From CAYUMU01 sp964445985 (GTDB lineage Bacteria > Planctomycetota > Planctomycetia > Pirellulales > S012-138), in NCBI GenBank assembly GCA_964445985.1, contig CAYUMU010000057.1, positions 1 through 45,736 of the forward strand: a stretch of DNA of 45,736 nt, given 5' to 3'. Below, piece by piece: positions 1 through 10,309 of the stretch (positions are counted from its first letter, which is position 1; each line of letters opens with the position of its first letter). The position numbers and the translations under genes were made by a program. The notes beneath the pieces were generated by a model that saw only the letters and a program-made list of their open reading frames with translations, did no database searches and was not told the DNA's origin.

Positions 1-70
1 ACGGTTTGGAGGGAGGGGAGCCCGAAACCAAGCGGGCTTCCCTACCCCTATCGGTGCGGTCGCTTACCGC

Positions 71-1408
71 CTAGCGGGCCACGAGGGTGGCGGGGAGGCC
101 GTGCCGCGGTCGCAAGGTAACGCTGGGCCAGGGCGTGATGTCGGCCGAGGGTTCGAACTGAAAGCGAAATCGCCGTGCCATGGTGGCCAGGACCAGCGTG
201 GCTTCGATCATGGCAAACTGGTTGCCGATGCAACCCCGCGGCCCTCCCCCGAAGGGAAAATACGCGTATTTTGGCAGCGGGCGCGGCTGGATCCAGCGGC
301 GGGGCAGGAACTGAAGCGGCTCGTCGTACCAGCGTTCATCACGATGCACCACCCATTGCGGCAGCACCACCGCCGTGCCCTGGCGAATGCGGTATCCGGC
401 AATTTCCACGTCGGCCTTGGGCATTCGGCCGATGGCGTAAACCGGCGGGTAGAGCCGCATCGACTCGCGAACCACGCACTCGGTGAACTTTAACTTGGGC
501 AGGTCGGCCACGGTGGGAGAGCGGCCGCCGAGCACGGTGGCCAGTTCCTGGTGTAGCTCGGTTTCGACTTGCGGATGTTGGGCCAGCAAAAACCACGTCC
601 AACCGAGCGAAACGGCGGTGGTTTCGTGCCCTGCCATGAACAGCGTCATCACCTCATCGCCCAGGGCCTGGTCGTTCATGCCGTGGGCGCTGCCCTCGGA
701 GCGAAGCCGAATCAAACGAGAAAGCAAGTCGTGCCCTGGTTCGGCCTGCTTGCGGCGCTCGGCAATGATGCGCGAGATGACTTGTTTGAGACGGCGGATG
801 GCCCGATTCACGCGAACATTTCGCGGGGTGGGCAACCAATTGGGCAACGAGAGCGCCGACTGGAAGCGATGGCGAAAATCTTCCAGCACGACGTCGAGCG
901 AAGTTTCCACCTCTTGAAACACGCCGGCCGAAACCTGTACGTCGAGCAGGGTTTGCGCGACAATCTCCAAGGTGAGCCGCATCATCTCGGCATGCAGATC
1001 GCGCGTTTGGCCGTGCTCCCAGTCGGTCATGAAGGTTTCGGTCAGCCGCACCATGTCTTGGCCGTAGCCTTCCAGCCGCTGCCTCAAAAACTCCGGTTGC
1101 ATTAGCCGGCGTTGATGCAACCAGTACTCGTCTTCGCTGTTGAGCAGGCCATTGCCGAGCAAAGGCCGCAGGAAGTCGAGCGCATAATGCTTGTGGTATT
1201 GTCGATTATCGTGAACGAGGACCTGCTCGATCGCTTCGGGGTGGCTGACCAGTACCACCTGTCGAGGACCCAGGCGGTAACCCGCGACGTCGCCCACCGT
1301 GCGCGCTGTATTCTCCATAAATTCCAGCAGGTTACGACGAAATGGCCCCAGGCTTCCCAGCAGGCGGCTTTCCGGCGGACGGCGTGGTGGTGAGGGAAGG
1401 GGAGCCAT
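71..1408 (-). CDS. Cytochrome P450
   Basis: This is a heme-thiolate monooxygenase of about 445 aa, normal length for a soluble bacterial P450. Numbering from the chosen Met at 1408, the I-helix oxygen-activation motif AGHETT is at about 259-264, the K-helix ExxR (ESMR) at 315-318, and the heme loop FPFGGGPRGCIG carries the axial cysteine near 393. The open frame runs 28 codons further upstream, but that stretch (Cys/Pro/Ala-rich) does not look like P450, so the MAPLPSPP start is preferred; it has no clear Shine-Dalgarno sequence. No signal peptide or membrane anchor is evident, suggesting a cytoplasmic enzyme. No ferredoxin or reductase gene is adjacent, so redox partner and substrate are unknown. 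The fold assignment is secure; the substrate is not inferable. Confidence 0.93.
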   Translation of the reverse strand: MAPLPSPPRRPPESRLLGSLGPFRRNLLEFMENTARTVGDVAGYRLGPRQVVLVSHPEAIEQVLVHDNRQYHKHYALDFLRPLLGNGLLNSEDEYWLHQRRLMQPEFLRQRLEGYGQDMVRLTETFMTDWEHGQTRDLHAEMMRLTLEIVAQTLLDVQVSAGVFQEVETSLDVVLEDFRHRFQSALSLPNWLPTPRNVRVNRAIRRLKQVISRIIAERRKQAEPGHDLLSRLIRLRSEGSAHGMNDQALGDEVMTLFMAGHETTAVSLGWTWFLLAQHPQVETELHQELATVLGGRSPTVADLPKLKFTECVVRESMRLYPPVYAIGRMPKADVEIAGYRIRQGTAVVLPQWVVHRDERWYDEPLQFLPRRWIQPRPLPKYAYFPFGGGPRGCIGNQFAMIEATLVLATMARRFRFQFEPSADITPWPSVTLRPRHGLPATLVAR

Positions 1409-1769
1409 CGGTACTACAATGGTAGGTCGAGCCCTGGCACTGGGAGCCAGAAGATGGGCACAAATGGGGGTGGGCAGGCAGTTCGCCCACAAACGTGAAG
1501 GGGCGGGTCTTCTTCAAAACTTAATCATTTCTTCATTAACTGGGCGTATCTTCATCCTGCGTTGGTTGGCCCGATCCGGTAAGTGGCAGGCAAGTGGCAG
1601 GTTGCCAGCCTCGCGGAGGAGGGGCCAAAGGCGCACAGCGAAGTCCTTCTGCAAGCGTTACGGAAATCCAGCGATTTTTTAGAAGAAATTCGATTGGGTG
1701 TCCGTTCGGAAATCTTCGCTTCGCGAAAACCGCGTTGTCTTCACGAGACCCTACCGCATCTTCCTGCTC
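1409..1769. other. Divergent intergenic region, P450 / response regulator
   Basis: These 361 bases separate two divergently read genes and must hold both promoters. A short A+T-richer stretch lies at about 1515-1550, but I see no convincing -35/-10 pair. Open frames crossing it have no recognisable protein content. Confidence 0.5.
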
Positions 1770-2489
1770 ATGCCCAAAACGAAAATCCTGATCATCGAAG
1801 ATGATCCTGACCTGACCGACGTGCTGTCTTACAACATGCGCCAGGCGGGCTACGAGGTTGTGGCGGCCCGCGATGGCAGCCAAGGCCTGCGCCAGGCCGA
1901 ACTGGTCACACCCGACGTGGTGTTGCTTGACCTGATGCTCCCGCTGATCGACGGCATGGAAGTCTGCCGTCGTCTCCGCGCCAACTCAGCCACCCGCGAC
2001 GTGCTGATTGTGATGCTCACCGCCAAGGCCGAAGAAACCGACCAGGTGGTGGGGCTCTCGATGGGAGCCGACGACTACGTCACCAAGCCGTTCAGCGTGA
2101 AAGTGCTGATCGAACGGGTCAAGGCCCTGCTCCGCCGCAGAATGGACGCCCGCGCTGACGACGCCGAGATCATCGGCAGCCAGGGGATCTCGATCAATCG
2201 TCGCCGGCATGCCGCCATGGCGGGCGATCAGCCGCTCAACCTGACGCAGAGCGAGTTTCGCATTTTAGAAGTCTTCGTGCGTCAGCCGGGGCGGGCCTTT
2301 ACGCGCAGCGAATTGATTGAGGCAGCGCTCGATAAAGACGGCATGGTGCTCGATCGAACCGTGGACGTTCACATTCGTGCCTTGCGGCAAAAATTGGGCG
2401 AGTTCTCCGGACTGATCGAAACCGTTCGCGGTTTGGGCTACCGATTCCGCGACCCCACGGCGGCCGACTATCAAACCAATGGGGCGTGA
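1770..2489 (+). CDS. OmpR/PhoB-family response regulator
   Basis: This is a two-component transcription factor of 239 aa. The receiver domain (about 1-120) has the acidic pair D11/D12, the phosphoacceptor D54 in VLLDLMLP, the switch Thr in MLTAKAEE and the conserved Lys in VTKPFS. The C-terminal winged helix (about 145-235) shows the usual TQSEFRILE and RTVDVHIRALRQKLG segments, ending in the VRGLGYRF wing. The frame is open 24 codons upstream, but MPKTKILIIEDD at 1770 is the canonical beginning. No histidine kinase follows; the nearest kinase is the hybrid at 6329-8512 on the other strand, so this is an orphan regulator here. The family resembles PhoB; the regulon is unknown. Confidence 0.95.
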   Translation: MPKTKILIIEDDPDLTDVLSYNMRQAGYEVVAARDGSQGLRQAELVTPDVVLLDLMLPLIDGMEVCRRLRANSATRDVLIVMLTAKAEETDQVVGLSMGADDYVTKPFSVKVLIERVKALLRRRMDARADDAEIIGSQGISINRRRHAAMAGDQPLNLTQSEFRILEVFVRQPGRAFTRSELIEAALDKDGMVLDRTVDVHIRALRQKLGEFSGLIETVRGLGYRFRDPTAADYQTNGA

Positions 2490-2497
2490 GCGCCGAG

Positions 2498-2523
2498 CAC
2501 CTTGGTGAACGCGGTCGCTCGCT
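2498..2523 (+). repeat. Dispersed repeat family B, degenerate copy 1
   Basis: This 26-base stretch matches the copy at 2618-2643 at 22 of 26 positions by hand alignment. The shared core reads GGTGAAC, then CGGT, then GCTCGCT. The palindrome of the family is disrupted in this copy. Confidence 0.6.
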
Positions 2524-2577
2524 GTTTGGTTGTGCTTTCTGGCGATGAGTTCCGCCGATTCAGCGGCGTTGGGCAGG

Positions 2578-2610
2578 GTAAGCACCGGCATGCCGCACCG
2601 CAGCGGTTGT
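2578..2610 (+). repeat. Dispersed repeat family D, copy 1
   Basis: This 33-base element begins GTAAGCACC and ends GCGGTTGT. It matches 22642-22674 at 29 of 33 positions, and both copies are intergenic. Three of the four differences are transitions. Confidence 0.65.
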
Positions 2611-2616
2611 GCCAGA

Positions 2617-2643
2617 CCACCGGGGTGAACCCGGTGGCTCGCT
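2617..2643 (+). repeat. Dispersed repeat family B, palindromic copy 2
   Basis: A perfect hairpin with 8-base arms CCACCGGG and CCCGGTGG around the loop GTGAA lies at 2617-2637, followed by CTCGCT. The same core recurs in inverse orientation at 45664-45688 and, degenerate, at 2498-2523. It lacks a T-run, so it is more likely a dispersed repeat than a terminator. Confidence 0.7.
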
Positions 2644-2811
2644 AGCCCTACTCTTGACTCGCTGCTGCGCGCCGTTCATGCTGAGACAAGACTTTCATGC
2701 CGTGAGATCGCAGCAATCGCTCGGCATTTTCCTTGGGGGGGGCAGATCCCGAGCATCATTCGAGCGTCGCAGCCTTGGATTGCGACTTTCACTCTAGGGT
2801 TTTGCCTCCTT

Positions 2812-4389
2812 ATGGACTTCAAACCAGGCCTGACTGTCGGCATTGATCTCGGCACCACCTTCTCGGCCATTGCAATCCTGAACGACGAGGGCGACCCCGT
2901 TCCCATCGAGAACGAAGAGGACGATGTCGAAACGCCCAGTCTGATTGTGCTGGCTTCCAGCGGCCATGTGATCGTGGGCCCCAAGCGGCAAAGGGCCGCC
3001 ATGGAAGATCCGCAGAACGTGGTGGAACGCATCAAGCGGCACATGGGGGCCGCCGAATACAAACGCACCTTCGATGGCCGCGAGATCACCCCCGAGTTTC
3101 TCTCGGCGCTGATCTTGAAAAAGCTCAAGCAAGACGCCGAGCGCAAGCTGGGAAAAATCGGCAACGCGGTCATCACGGTGCCCTACTACTTCAACGACTC
3201 TCGCCGCAAATCGACCCAAGACGCCGGACGCATCGCTGGCATCAACGTGATCGATATCATCAACGAGCCCACGGCCGCCGTGCTCACCTACGCCTGGCAG
3301 CGGGGTGAATTGGGCCGTAGCGAAGGCGCGCAGGAACGCTCGAAACTGGCCCTGGTGTACGACCTGGGAGGCGGCACCTTCGATGTGACCCTGGTGCGCT
3401 ACACGCCTACGCACTTTCAAGTGCTGGGCACCGATGGCGACGTGGAGCTGGGCGGAGTGGATTGGAACGACCGCCTGGTTGATCGCGTGGCGAACGAGTT
3501 CAAAGACCGCTACAAGCTCGATCCGCGCGAAGACGCGCAAGCGCTGCAATTGCTGCGCAACGACAGCGACCAGGCCAAGATCGCCCTGACCGAAAGCGAT
3601 CAAACCATGATTACCTTTCGACACCTGGGCAAGACCGTGGCCTTGCAGATCACGCGGTCGGAGTTCGAGGAGCTTACCTCGGACCTGACGCAGCGCACGA
3701 TCGACACCACCGAGTTGGTGCTGAGCACGGCGAAGGTTTCGCCCGAAGAGCTCGACGCCGTGGTGCTGGTGGGTGGTTCCACGCTCATGCCGGTGATCCC
3801 CCAGCGGTTGGAACAAATTCTGGGCAAGAAGCCATATACCGGCATTTCGCCGCATACTTCGGTCTGCCAGGGCGCGGCGATACACGCGGCGATTCTCGAA
3901 GCCAAGTATCGCGGCGCCGGCAGCACCCTGGCCGAGGCGGTGAAGCGAAAGCTGGGCAGCATCAAGCAAGACAACGTGAACAGCCATGGGCTGGGCGTGG
4001 TCGCGCGTCTGCCCCGCAAGACTCAATACGTGAATCACGTGATGATTCCCCGCAACAGCCGGCTGCCGATCGAAGTCAAGCACACCTTCCGCACCAGCAA
4101 AGACGACCAGCGGCGGGTGAATGTGAAGGTGACCGAAGGCGATGCCCCCGATCCCGACGCCTGCTCGCTGATTGGGAATTGCCACATCACCGACTTGCCG
4201 CCTGGCAGCAAGAAGGGATCGCCCATCGAAGTGAGTTACGCGTTCGATGAGTCGGGCCGCGTTCGCGTGCACGCCCGCGATGTCAACAGTGGAAAAGACG
4301 CCACGATTGAGATTGAACGGCGCGGCGGGCTCTCCGATGATCAAGTCGACTCCTACGGCCGACTGGCCCAGGATTACAACGTGGAGTAG
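2812..4389 (+). CDS. Hsp70-family protein lacking the C-terminal lid
   Basis: This is a 525-aa Hsp70 homologue with an actin-fold ATPase. Residues 11-16 (IDLGTT) form phosphate loop 1, DLGGGTFDV at 184-192 phosphate loop 2, and VLVGGSTLMP near 321-330 the adenosine motif. A beta substrate-binding domain follows (about 390-500) with SRLPIEVKHTF and SYAFDESGRV. The usual DVTP-type interdomain linker is replaced by GLGVVARLP, and the protein ends shortly after the beta domain. Most of the helical lid of a roughly 640-residue DnaK is therefore missing. The start ATG is at 2812. It is followed 220 bp later by a J-like protein gene, suggesting a dedicated chaperone/co-chaperone pair rather than housekeeping DnaK. 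Client and role are unknown. Confidence 0.92.
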   Translation: MDFKPGLTVGIDLGTTFSAIAILNDEGDPVPIENEEDDVETPSLIVLASSGHVIVGPKRQRAAMEDPQNVVERIKRHMGAAEYKRTFDGREITPEFLSALILKKLKQDAERKLGKIGNAVITVPYYFNDSRRKSTQDAGRIAGINVIDIINEPTAAVLTYAWQRGELGRSEGAQERSKLALVYDLGGGTFDVTLVRYTPTHFQVLGTDGDVELGGVDWNDRLVDRVANEFKDRYKLDPREDAQALQLLRNDSDQAKIALTESDQTMITFRHLGKTVALQITRSEFEELTSDLTQRTIDTTELVLSTAKVSPEELDAVVLVGGSTLMPVIPQRLEQILGKKPYTGISPHTSVCQGAAIHAAILEAKYRGAGSTLAEAVKRKLGSIKQDNVNSHGLGVVARLPRKTQYVNHVMIPRNSRLPIEVKHTFRTSKDDQRRVNVKVTEGDAPDPDACSLIGNCHITDLPPGSKKGSPIEVSYAFDESGRVRVHARDVNSGKDATIEIERRGGLSDDQVDSYGRLAQDYNVE

Positions 4390-4469
4390 ATTTGGATCCC
4401 TGGGTTCGGGAGCACGCGGCGAGCGTTGGGAGATTTTACAACCAACAGAGGGCGGGCAAGTTCGGAATT

Positions 4470-4490
4470 CGGAGTGCGGAGTGCGGAGTT
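4470..4490 (+). repeat. Heptanucleotide tandem repeat
   Basis: Three consecutive 7-base units (CGGAGTG, CGGAGTG, CGGAGTT) follow GGAATT. They lie in the gap between the Hsp70 and J-like genes. It is a short candidate slipped-strand site outside any coding frame. Confidence 0.6.
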
Positions 4491-4523
4491 GAAGAGAGCG
4501 GATGGGGTGTGCTGGGGCGCGGC

Positions 4524-4549
4524 ATGCTTACGCCAGGGGGCGTAAGCAT
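4524..4549. repeat. Dispersed palindrome family A, copy 1
   Basis: The perfect inverted arms ATGCTTACGCC and GGCGTAAGCAT flank a 4-base loop. The same arms recur at 22535-22559 and 32860-32885. The element sits just upstream of the J-like gene and has no T-run, so it is a repeat rather than a terminator. Confidence 0.8.
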
Positions 4550-4609
4550 GGCACACTAGCGCGGCGCCGTTTACGAAAACATGTTTGGTTCACGGATACT
4601 CGATTGGAT

Positions 4610-5617
4610 ATGGCTACACTCGACGTGTATCGCGATTGGTTGGGGATCAAGGACGCCGAACGCCCCCTGAATCACTATCAGTTGCTGCGGGTGAAAAAGT
4701 TCGAAGACGATCCGGAAAAAATCCGCGGCAACTATCGCAAGCTGAACGCCCACGTGCGGAAGTACTCGTCGGGGCAGTACGGCGCCCAATCGCAAGAGTT
4801 GCTGAACGAGCTGGCCAAGGCCATGCTCTGCCTCACCGATCTCAAGCGCAAAGGCGAATACGACGCCACCCTGGGCCGCGCCGATCAAGGCCAGCGGCAG
4901 CGCACCCTGGAAGAATTGCTGTTGGCTCGCAAAGTGCTCGACAATGAGCAACTCTCGAAAGCCAGGCGATACTCCGACGCCGTGGGGGTGGAGGTTCGCG
5001 ACGCCGTGGTGCAGCAAAAGCTGGCCACCGCCGAGAAGGTGGCGGAACTATATGCCGAAAGCATCGGCGTGGCGTATGTCGATCTGTCGGAGACCGAGGT
5101 GGATGAATTCCTGGTGGGCAAAGTCCCCGCCCTGCTCGCTCGGCAAAATTCGTGCGTGCCGCTGATGATCGACGACGATCAACTGCTGATGGCGTCGCAG
5201 GCGCCGCTCAAGCCCGATATTGAAGACGAACTGCGGCTGCGGGTAGGTTTCCCCGTGCGAACGGTGATCTGCACCGCCGGCAATCTGCATGGACTGGTCA
5301 ACAAGTATTTCCCCAAAGAAGCGGCCGATGCCGAAATGGCCGCGGGTCAGGCGGGCGGGACGGGCAAAACGGGCAAACCCGCGGCCGGAGGCGGCAGCGC
5401 GGCGACCGGCAAGAGCACCACCAACCGTTCGCCCGAAGAACTGAAAAAAGAGCAGCGGATGCTGCTGATCGTGGGCTTCAACCTGGGCTTTATTGGCGTG
5501 ATGGTCACCACTCAGGTAGTGATGAACCGGCCGTTCATGTCTTCGCTGGGCATGGCCGTGGGAGCCGGGGTGCTGGGGTTGGGCATCATGTTCTTGGTGG
5601 CAAAGTCGCGGAAGTAG
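4610..5617 (+). CDS. J-domain-like / MshEN-domain / transmembrane fusion protein
   Basis: This 335-aa protein has three visible parts. Residues 1-90 resemble the divergent J-like domain common in planctomycetes (NHYQLLRV..FEDDPEKI..NYRKL), but the canonical His-Pro-Asp is absent; HVRKY occupies that area. Residues about 98-235 resemble the N-terminal domain of type II secretion/MSHA ATPases (MshEN/T2SSE_N), with LEELLLARKVL, ESIGVAYVDLSE and LMIDDDQLLMA. No ATPase domain follows. A Gly/Ala/Thr-rich linker leads to two C-terminal membrane helices (about 288-330). The upstream frame is open, but MATLDVYRDWLG at 4610 is the natural start. Paired with the Hsp70 at 2812, it could recruit that chaperone to the membrane; MshEN domains in other proteins bind c-di-GMP, so ligand control is conceivable. 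Both roles are inference. Confidence 0.82.
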   Translation: MATLDVYRDWLGIKDAERPLNHYQLLRVKKFEDDPEKIRGNYRKLNAHVRKYSSGQYGAQSQELLNELAKAMLCLTDLKRKGEYDATLGRADQGQRQRTLEELLLARKVLDNEQLSKARRYSDAVGVEVRDAVVQQKLATAEKVAELYAESIGVAYVDLSETEVDEFLVGKVPALLARQNSCVPLMIDDDQLLMASQAPLKPDIEDELRLRVGFPVRTVICTAGNLHGLVNKYFPKEAADAEMAAGQAGGTGKTGKPAAGGGSAATGKSTTNRSPEELKKEQRMLLIVGFNLGFIGVMVTTQVVMNRPFMSSLGMAVGAGVLGLGIMFLVAKSRK

Positions 5618-6104
5618 GATTGCCGCGCGCCGGCCGCGCGCCAGGCGAAGAATCGGCATTGGCAGGGCGTGGCGCCAGGTAGAACGCCAACATGCCTCGC
5701 ACCGCGGTCTCACTGCTTCGCCAGGGAATATAAATGCCCCGCAGGCGGCTCCAGGGCGAATCGTTGCGCACCGGCAGCAACAGCACGCCGTGCCGGCCGA
5801 ACTCTGCCTTGGCAATTCGATTCCACGGCAGCACCTTGCCGCGGACACGGCGGACGATCACGCCCGAGGCGTTCATCTCGTAGGTGGTCGGCGCCAAGCG
5901 CCGCCACAGTACGACCAACTGCGCCACGGCCAGCAGGGCGGCGAATCGCCAGTCCGTTTGCTGGGCTACCAGCCCACACAGCAGCACACTGGCCAGCACC
6001 GCCGCCAACGTCGATACCGGCTCATCGCGAATTGGCCAGCAGCGCAGCCGTAGCGGTTCGGGCGCCAGTCGGAACTCGATGGGTTTGCCGTCAGCTTGGC
6101 TCAT
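5586..6104 (-). CDS. PH-like membrane protein
   Basis: This is a 172-aa protein. The N-terminal part has basic residues, then a hydrophobic hairpin (STLAAVLASVLLCGLVAQQ and FAALLAVAQLVVLW). The segment after it (TYEMNASGVIVRRV, VLPWNRIAKAEFGRHG) resembles bacterial PH-like (DUF304-type) membrane-associated domains. Two start codons are possible, 6104 and 6113; neither has a good ribosome binding site. The 3' end overlaps the 3' end of the convergent J-like gene by 32 bases. Function is unknown; localisation in the cytoplasmic membrane is likely. Confidence 0.7.
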   Translation of the reverse strand: MSQADGKPIEFRLAPEPLRLRCWPIRDEPVSTLAAVLASVLLCGLVAQQTDWRFAALLAVAQLVVLWRRLAPTTYEMNASGVIVRRVRGKVLPWNRIAKAEFGRHGVLLLPVRNDSPWSRLRGIYIPWRSSETAVRGMLAFYLAPRPANADSSPGARPARGNPTSATLPPRT

Positions 6105-6328
6105 GTGGACCATTGTAATTGAACCGACTGCGTCGCCGAGCAGCTTTCCCTGGCAAGACGGCCAGCTTTGCCAGAAAGCGCAACGAAAAATTGGGCGATG
6201 GGCGGGGGGGGACCCAAACAACGGGAAAGCGCGCAACGACTCCGACCAGGAGGCCGGCGCCTCGCATGCTCGGGGAGCTGGGGCGAAGGGGTGGCCCGGG
6301 CGCTCTTCCCCTTCCCTGGGCAAAGCGA

Positions 6329-8512
<2,184 letters not shown>

Positions 8513-9011
8513 GCGCTTGCCTTACCGGAGGGCACTAAGTCGACTGCTTGCGGGCGCTCTTCTGCCAGTCGCTGCGCAACCTTAACCTGAAATTTGCTCG
8601 CCCCGATAGGAAACTTCCCCGCCCTCTGCCGACGAGTCGAATCGGTCGCCCCCCCCTTGCCGATGCTTTGCAAGTTTAGTTTACAAATCGTGCTTGCAGG
8701 CAAAGGCGCGCAGGGAATCGTGCCCGTTGCGCACATGCCGCTGGAGAGGGGGGCACGCCCGCTGGCGGCCGCCAGCGGGCGTGCGGCGGCCGGGGGTAAA
8801 TAGGCGGCCGGACGCAAGGCCGCAAACCCCGCTGGGCGAGGGGGTTCGGGCAAGGGCAGTTGTGCGGAATGTCGGCACGGCGCTGCCCGGCTGGGTTGCC
8901 GGGGGAGCGGCTGCTTGCCATGCCCGAGGGCCTGGAGTCTACTAAGGCATGGGAGCGGGGGTTCCCCCCATTGGACACAAGAATCCCGACCAGCAGGAAA
9001 GGTCAAGGAAC
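8513..9011. other. Divergent intergenic region with long palindrome
   Basis: These 499 bases lie between the hybrid kinase and alanine dehydrogenase starts. They hold the 32-base perfect palindrome at 8753-8784 and other G+C-rich inverted segments. Frames through it (Arg/Pro/Ala-rich, no known motif) are not credible genes. Promoters for both flanking genes must lie here, but none is clear. Confidence 0.6.
8753..8784. repeat. 32-base perfect palindrome
   Basis: The arms GCACGCCCGCTGGCGG and CCGCCAGCGGGCGTGC abut with no loop, giving a fully self-complementary 32-base site. There is no T-run on either side, so it is not a standard terminator. It could be a large dimeric operator, a cruciform-forming element or a dispersed repeat. 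Confidence 0.8.
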
Positions 9012-10115
9012 GTGATTGTAGGAGTACCTCGTGAGATCAAGCGGGACGAATATCGCGTAGCCATCCTCCCCGTGGGGGTGGAAGAACTTCGCCGCAACGG
9101 CCACCATGTGCTGGTGGAACGCGGCGCCGGAGTGGGCTCTGGCCTGACCGACGAGGACTACGTCGCCCAAGGCGCCGAGCTCGTCGATAGCCCCGCCGAA
9201 GTTTTCCAGCGGGCCGAAATGGTCATCAAGGTGAAGGAGCCGCTGCCGGAGGAATGGCCGCTGATTCGGCCGGGCCAAACCATCTTCACCTATTTCCACT
9301 TTGCCGCCGACCAGCGCCTGACCGAAGCCATGCTGCACTCCGGCTGCACGGCCGTGGCATACGAAACGCTTCGCGACGAGCGCGGGCAGTTGCCGCTGCT
9401 CACCCCCATGAGCGAAGTCGCCGGCCGCATGAGCATTCAAGAGGGGGCCAAGTATTTGGAACGCCCTCAAATGGGCCGGGGGATTTTGCTGGGGGGCGTG
9501 CCGGGCGTGGCGCCGGCGCATATCACCATCTTGGGAGGGGGCGTGGTGGGCGCCAACGCCGCCAAGGTGGCCGCCGGCTTCGGGGCCGACGTGGTGTTGC
9601 TGGATATTAATATGGACCGCCTGCGTTATCTGGACGACGTGATGCCCTCCAACGTGAATACGTTGTATAGCGATCGCCACACCGTGCGCGAGCAGCTCAG
9701 TCGGGCCGACCTGGTGATCGGCGCGGTGTTGATCCCTGGCGCCAAGGCGCCGCGGTTGATCGAAGCCGACGATCTCAAATACATGAAGCAGGGGAGCGTG
9801 ATCATCGACGTGGCCATCGATCAAGGAGGGTGCGTGGCCACCAGCCGACCCACCACGCATAGCGAGCCCACCTATGTGATCGACGGCGTGGTGCATTACT
9901 GCGTGACGAACATGCCCGGCGCGGTGGGGCGCACCAGCACGTTTGCCCTGTGCAACGTCACCCTGCGGTGGGCCATTGAACTGGCCAATCGCGGGGCAGT
10001 GAAGGCGGCCCGCGAATTGCCGCCGATTGCGGCTGCCATCAATGTGATGGATGGCAACGTGACGAATCAGGCCGTGGCGGATACGTTTTCGCTACCGTGC
10101 CGGAAACGGTTTTAG
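9012..10115 (+). CDS. ald: Alanine dehydrogenase
   Basis: This NAD-dependent enzyme interconverts L-alanine with pyruvate and ammonia. The 367-aa product has the family start IVGVPREIKRDEYRVA, the pyruvate-site stretch VIKVKEPLPEEW, the catalytic-His region FTYFHFAADQ, and a Rossmann nucleotide site ITILGGGVVGANAAKVA. The C-terminal NMPGAVGRTSTFAL segment is also typical. The frame is open from 8949, but the GTG at 9012 matches the family N-terminus and has AAGGA just upstream. The C-terminus (SLPCRKRF) differs from the usual tail but the length is normal. The gene appears monocistronic, with a repeat-filled gap after it. Confidence 0.95.
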   Translation: MIVGVPREIKRDEYRVAILPVGVEELRRNGHHVLVERGAGVGSGLTDEDYVAQGAELVDSPAEVFQRAEMVIKVKEPLPEEWPLIRPGQTIFTYFHFAADQRLTEAMLHSGCTAVAYETLRDERGQLPLLTPMSEVAGRMSIQEGAKYLERPQMGRGILLGGVPGVAPAHITILGGGVVGANAAKVAAGFGADVVLLDINMDRLRYLDDVMPSNVNTLYSDRHTVREQLSRADLVIGAVLIPGAKAPRLIEADDLKYMKQGSVIIDVAIDQGGCVATSRPTTHSEPTYVIDGVVHYCVTNMPGAVGRTSTFALCNVTLRWAIELANRGAVKAARELPPIAAAINVMDGNVTNQAVADTFSLPCRKRF

Positions 10116-10121
10116 TGATGG

Positions 10122-10283
10122 GGTGGCTGGGGTCTGGTTGCCGCTCACGGGCCGTGGGATTATTAAGTAACCGCCGCCGGCAACCAGCCCCCAGGCGAAT
10201 CGCATGGCATCTGGGGGCAGGCTGTCGGCTGCGTTGACTGGTGAATAATGGTGTTGGTTGGTGACAGCCTGACCCCAGCCACC
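10122..10283. repeat. Dispersed repeat family E, inverted pair (site 1)
   Basis: This region contains convergent half-sites: GTGGCTGGGGTCTGGTTGCC facing CAACCAGCCCCCAG, then CTGGGGGCAGGCTGTC facing GACAGCCTGACCCCAGCCAC at 10263-10282. The same half-sites occur at 41371-41441. The structure fills the ald/CBM9-like intergenic gap and could fold into long hairpins. Confidence 0.7.
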
Positions 10284-10309
10284 CAGCCAAGGGAGAGGGA
10301 GAAGATTTG

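Larger units (their letters stand above)
2490..2811. other. Repeat-bearing intergenic region upstream of hsp70-like gene
   Basis: These 322 bases contain two copies of repeat family B (2498-2523 and 2618-2643) and one copy of family D (2578-2610). No credible coding sequence is seen; the short frames here are Arg/Ser/Cys-rich and lack family resemblance. A promoter for the Hsp70 gene presumably lies here, but none could be picked out with confidence. Confidence 0.6.

Noticed and set aside
2794..4344. 516-codon minus-strand frame opposite the Hsp70
   Set aside because: The sense strand encodes all Hsp70 motifs. The antisense frame has no recognisable domain and shadow-like composition.
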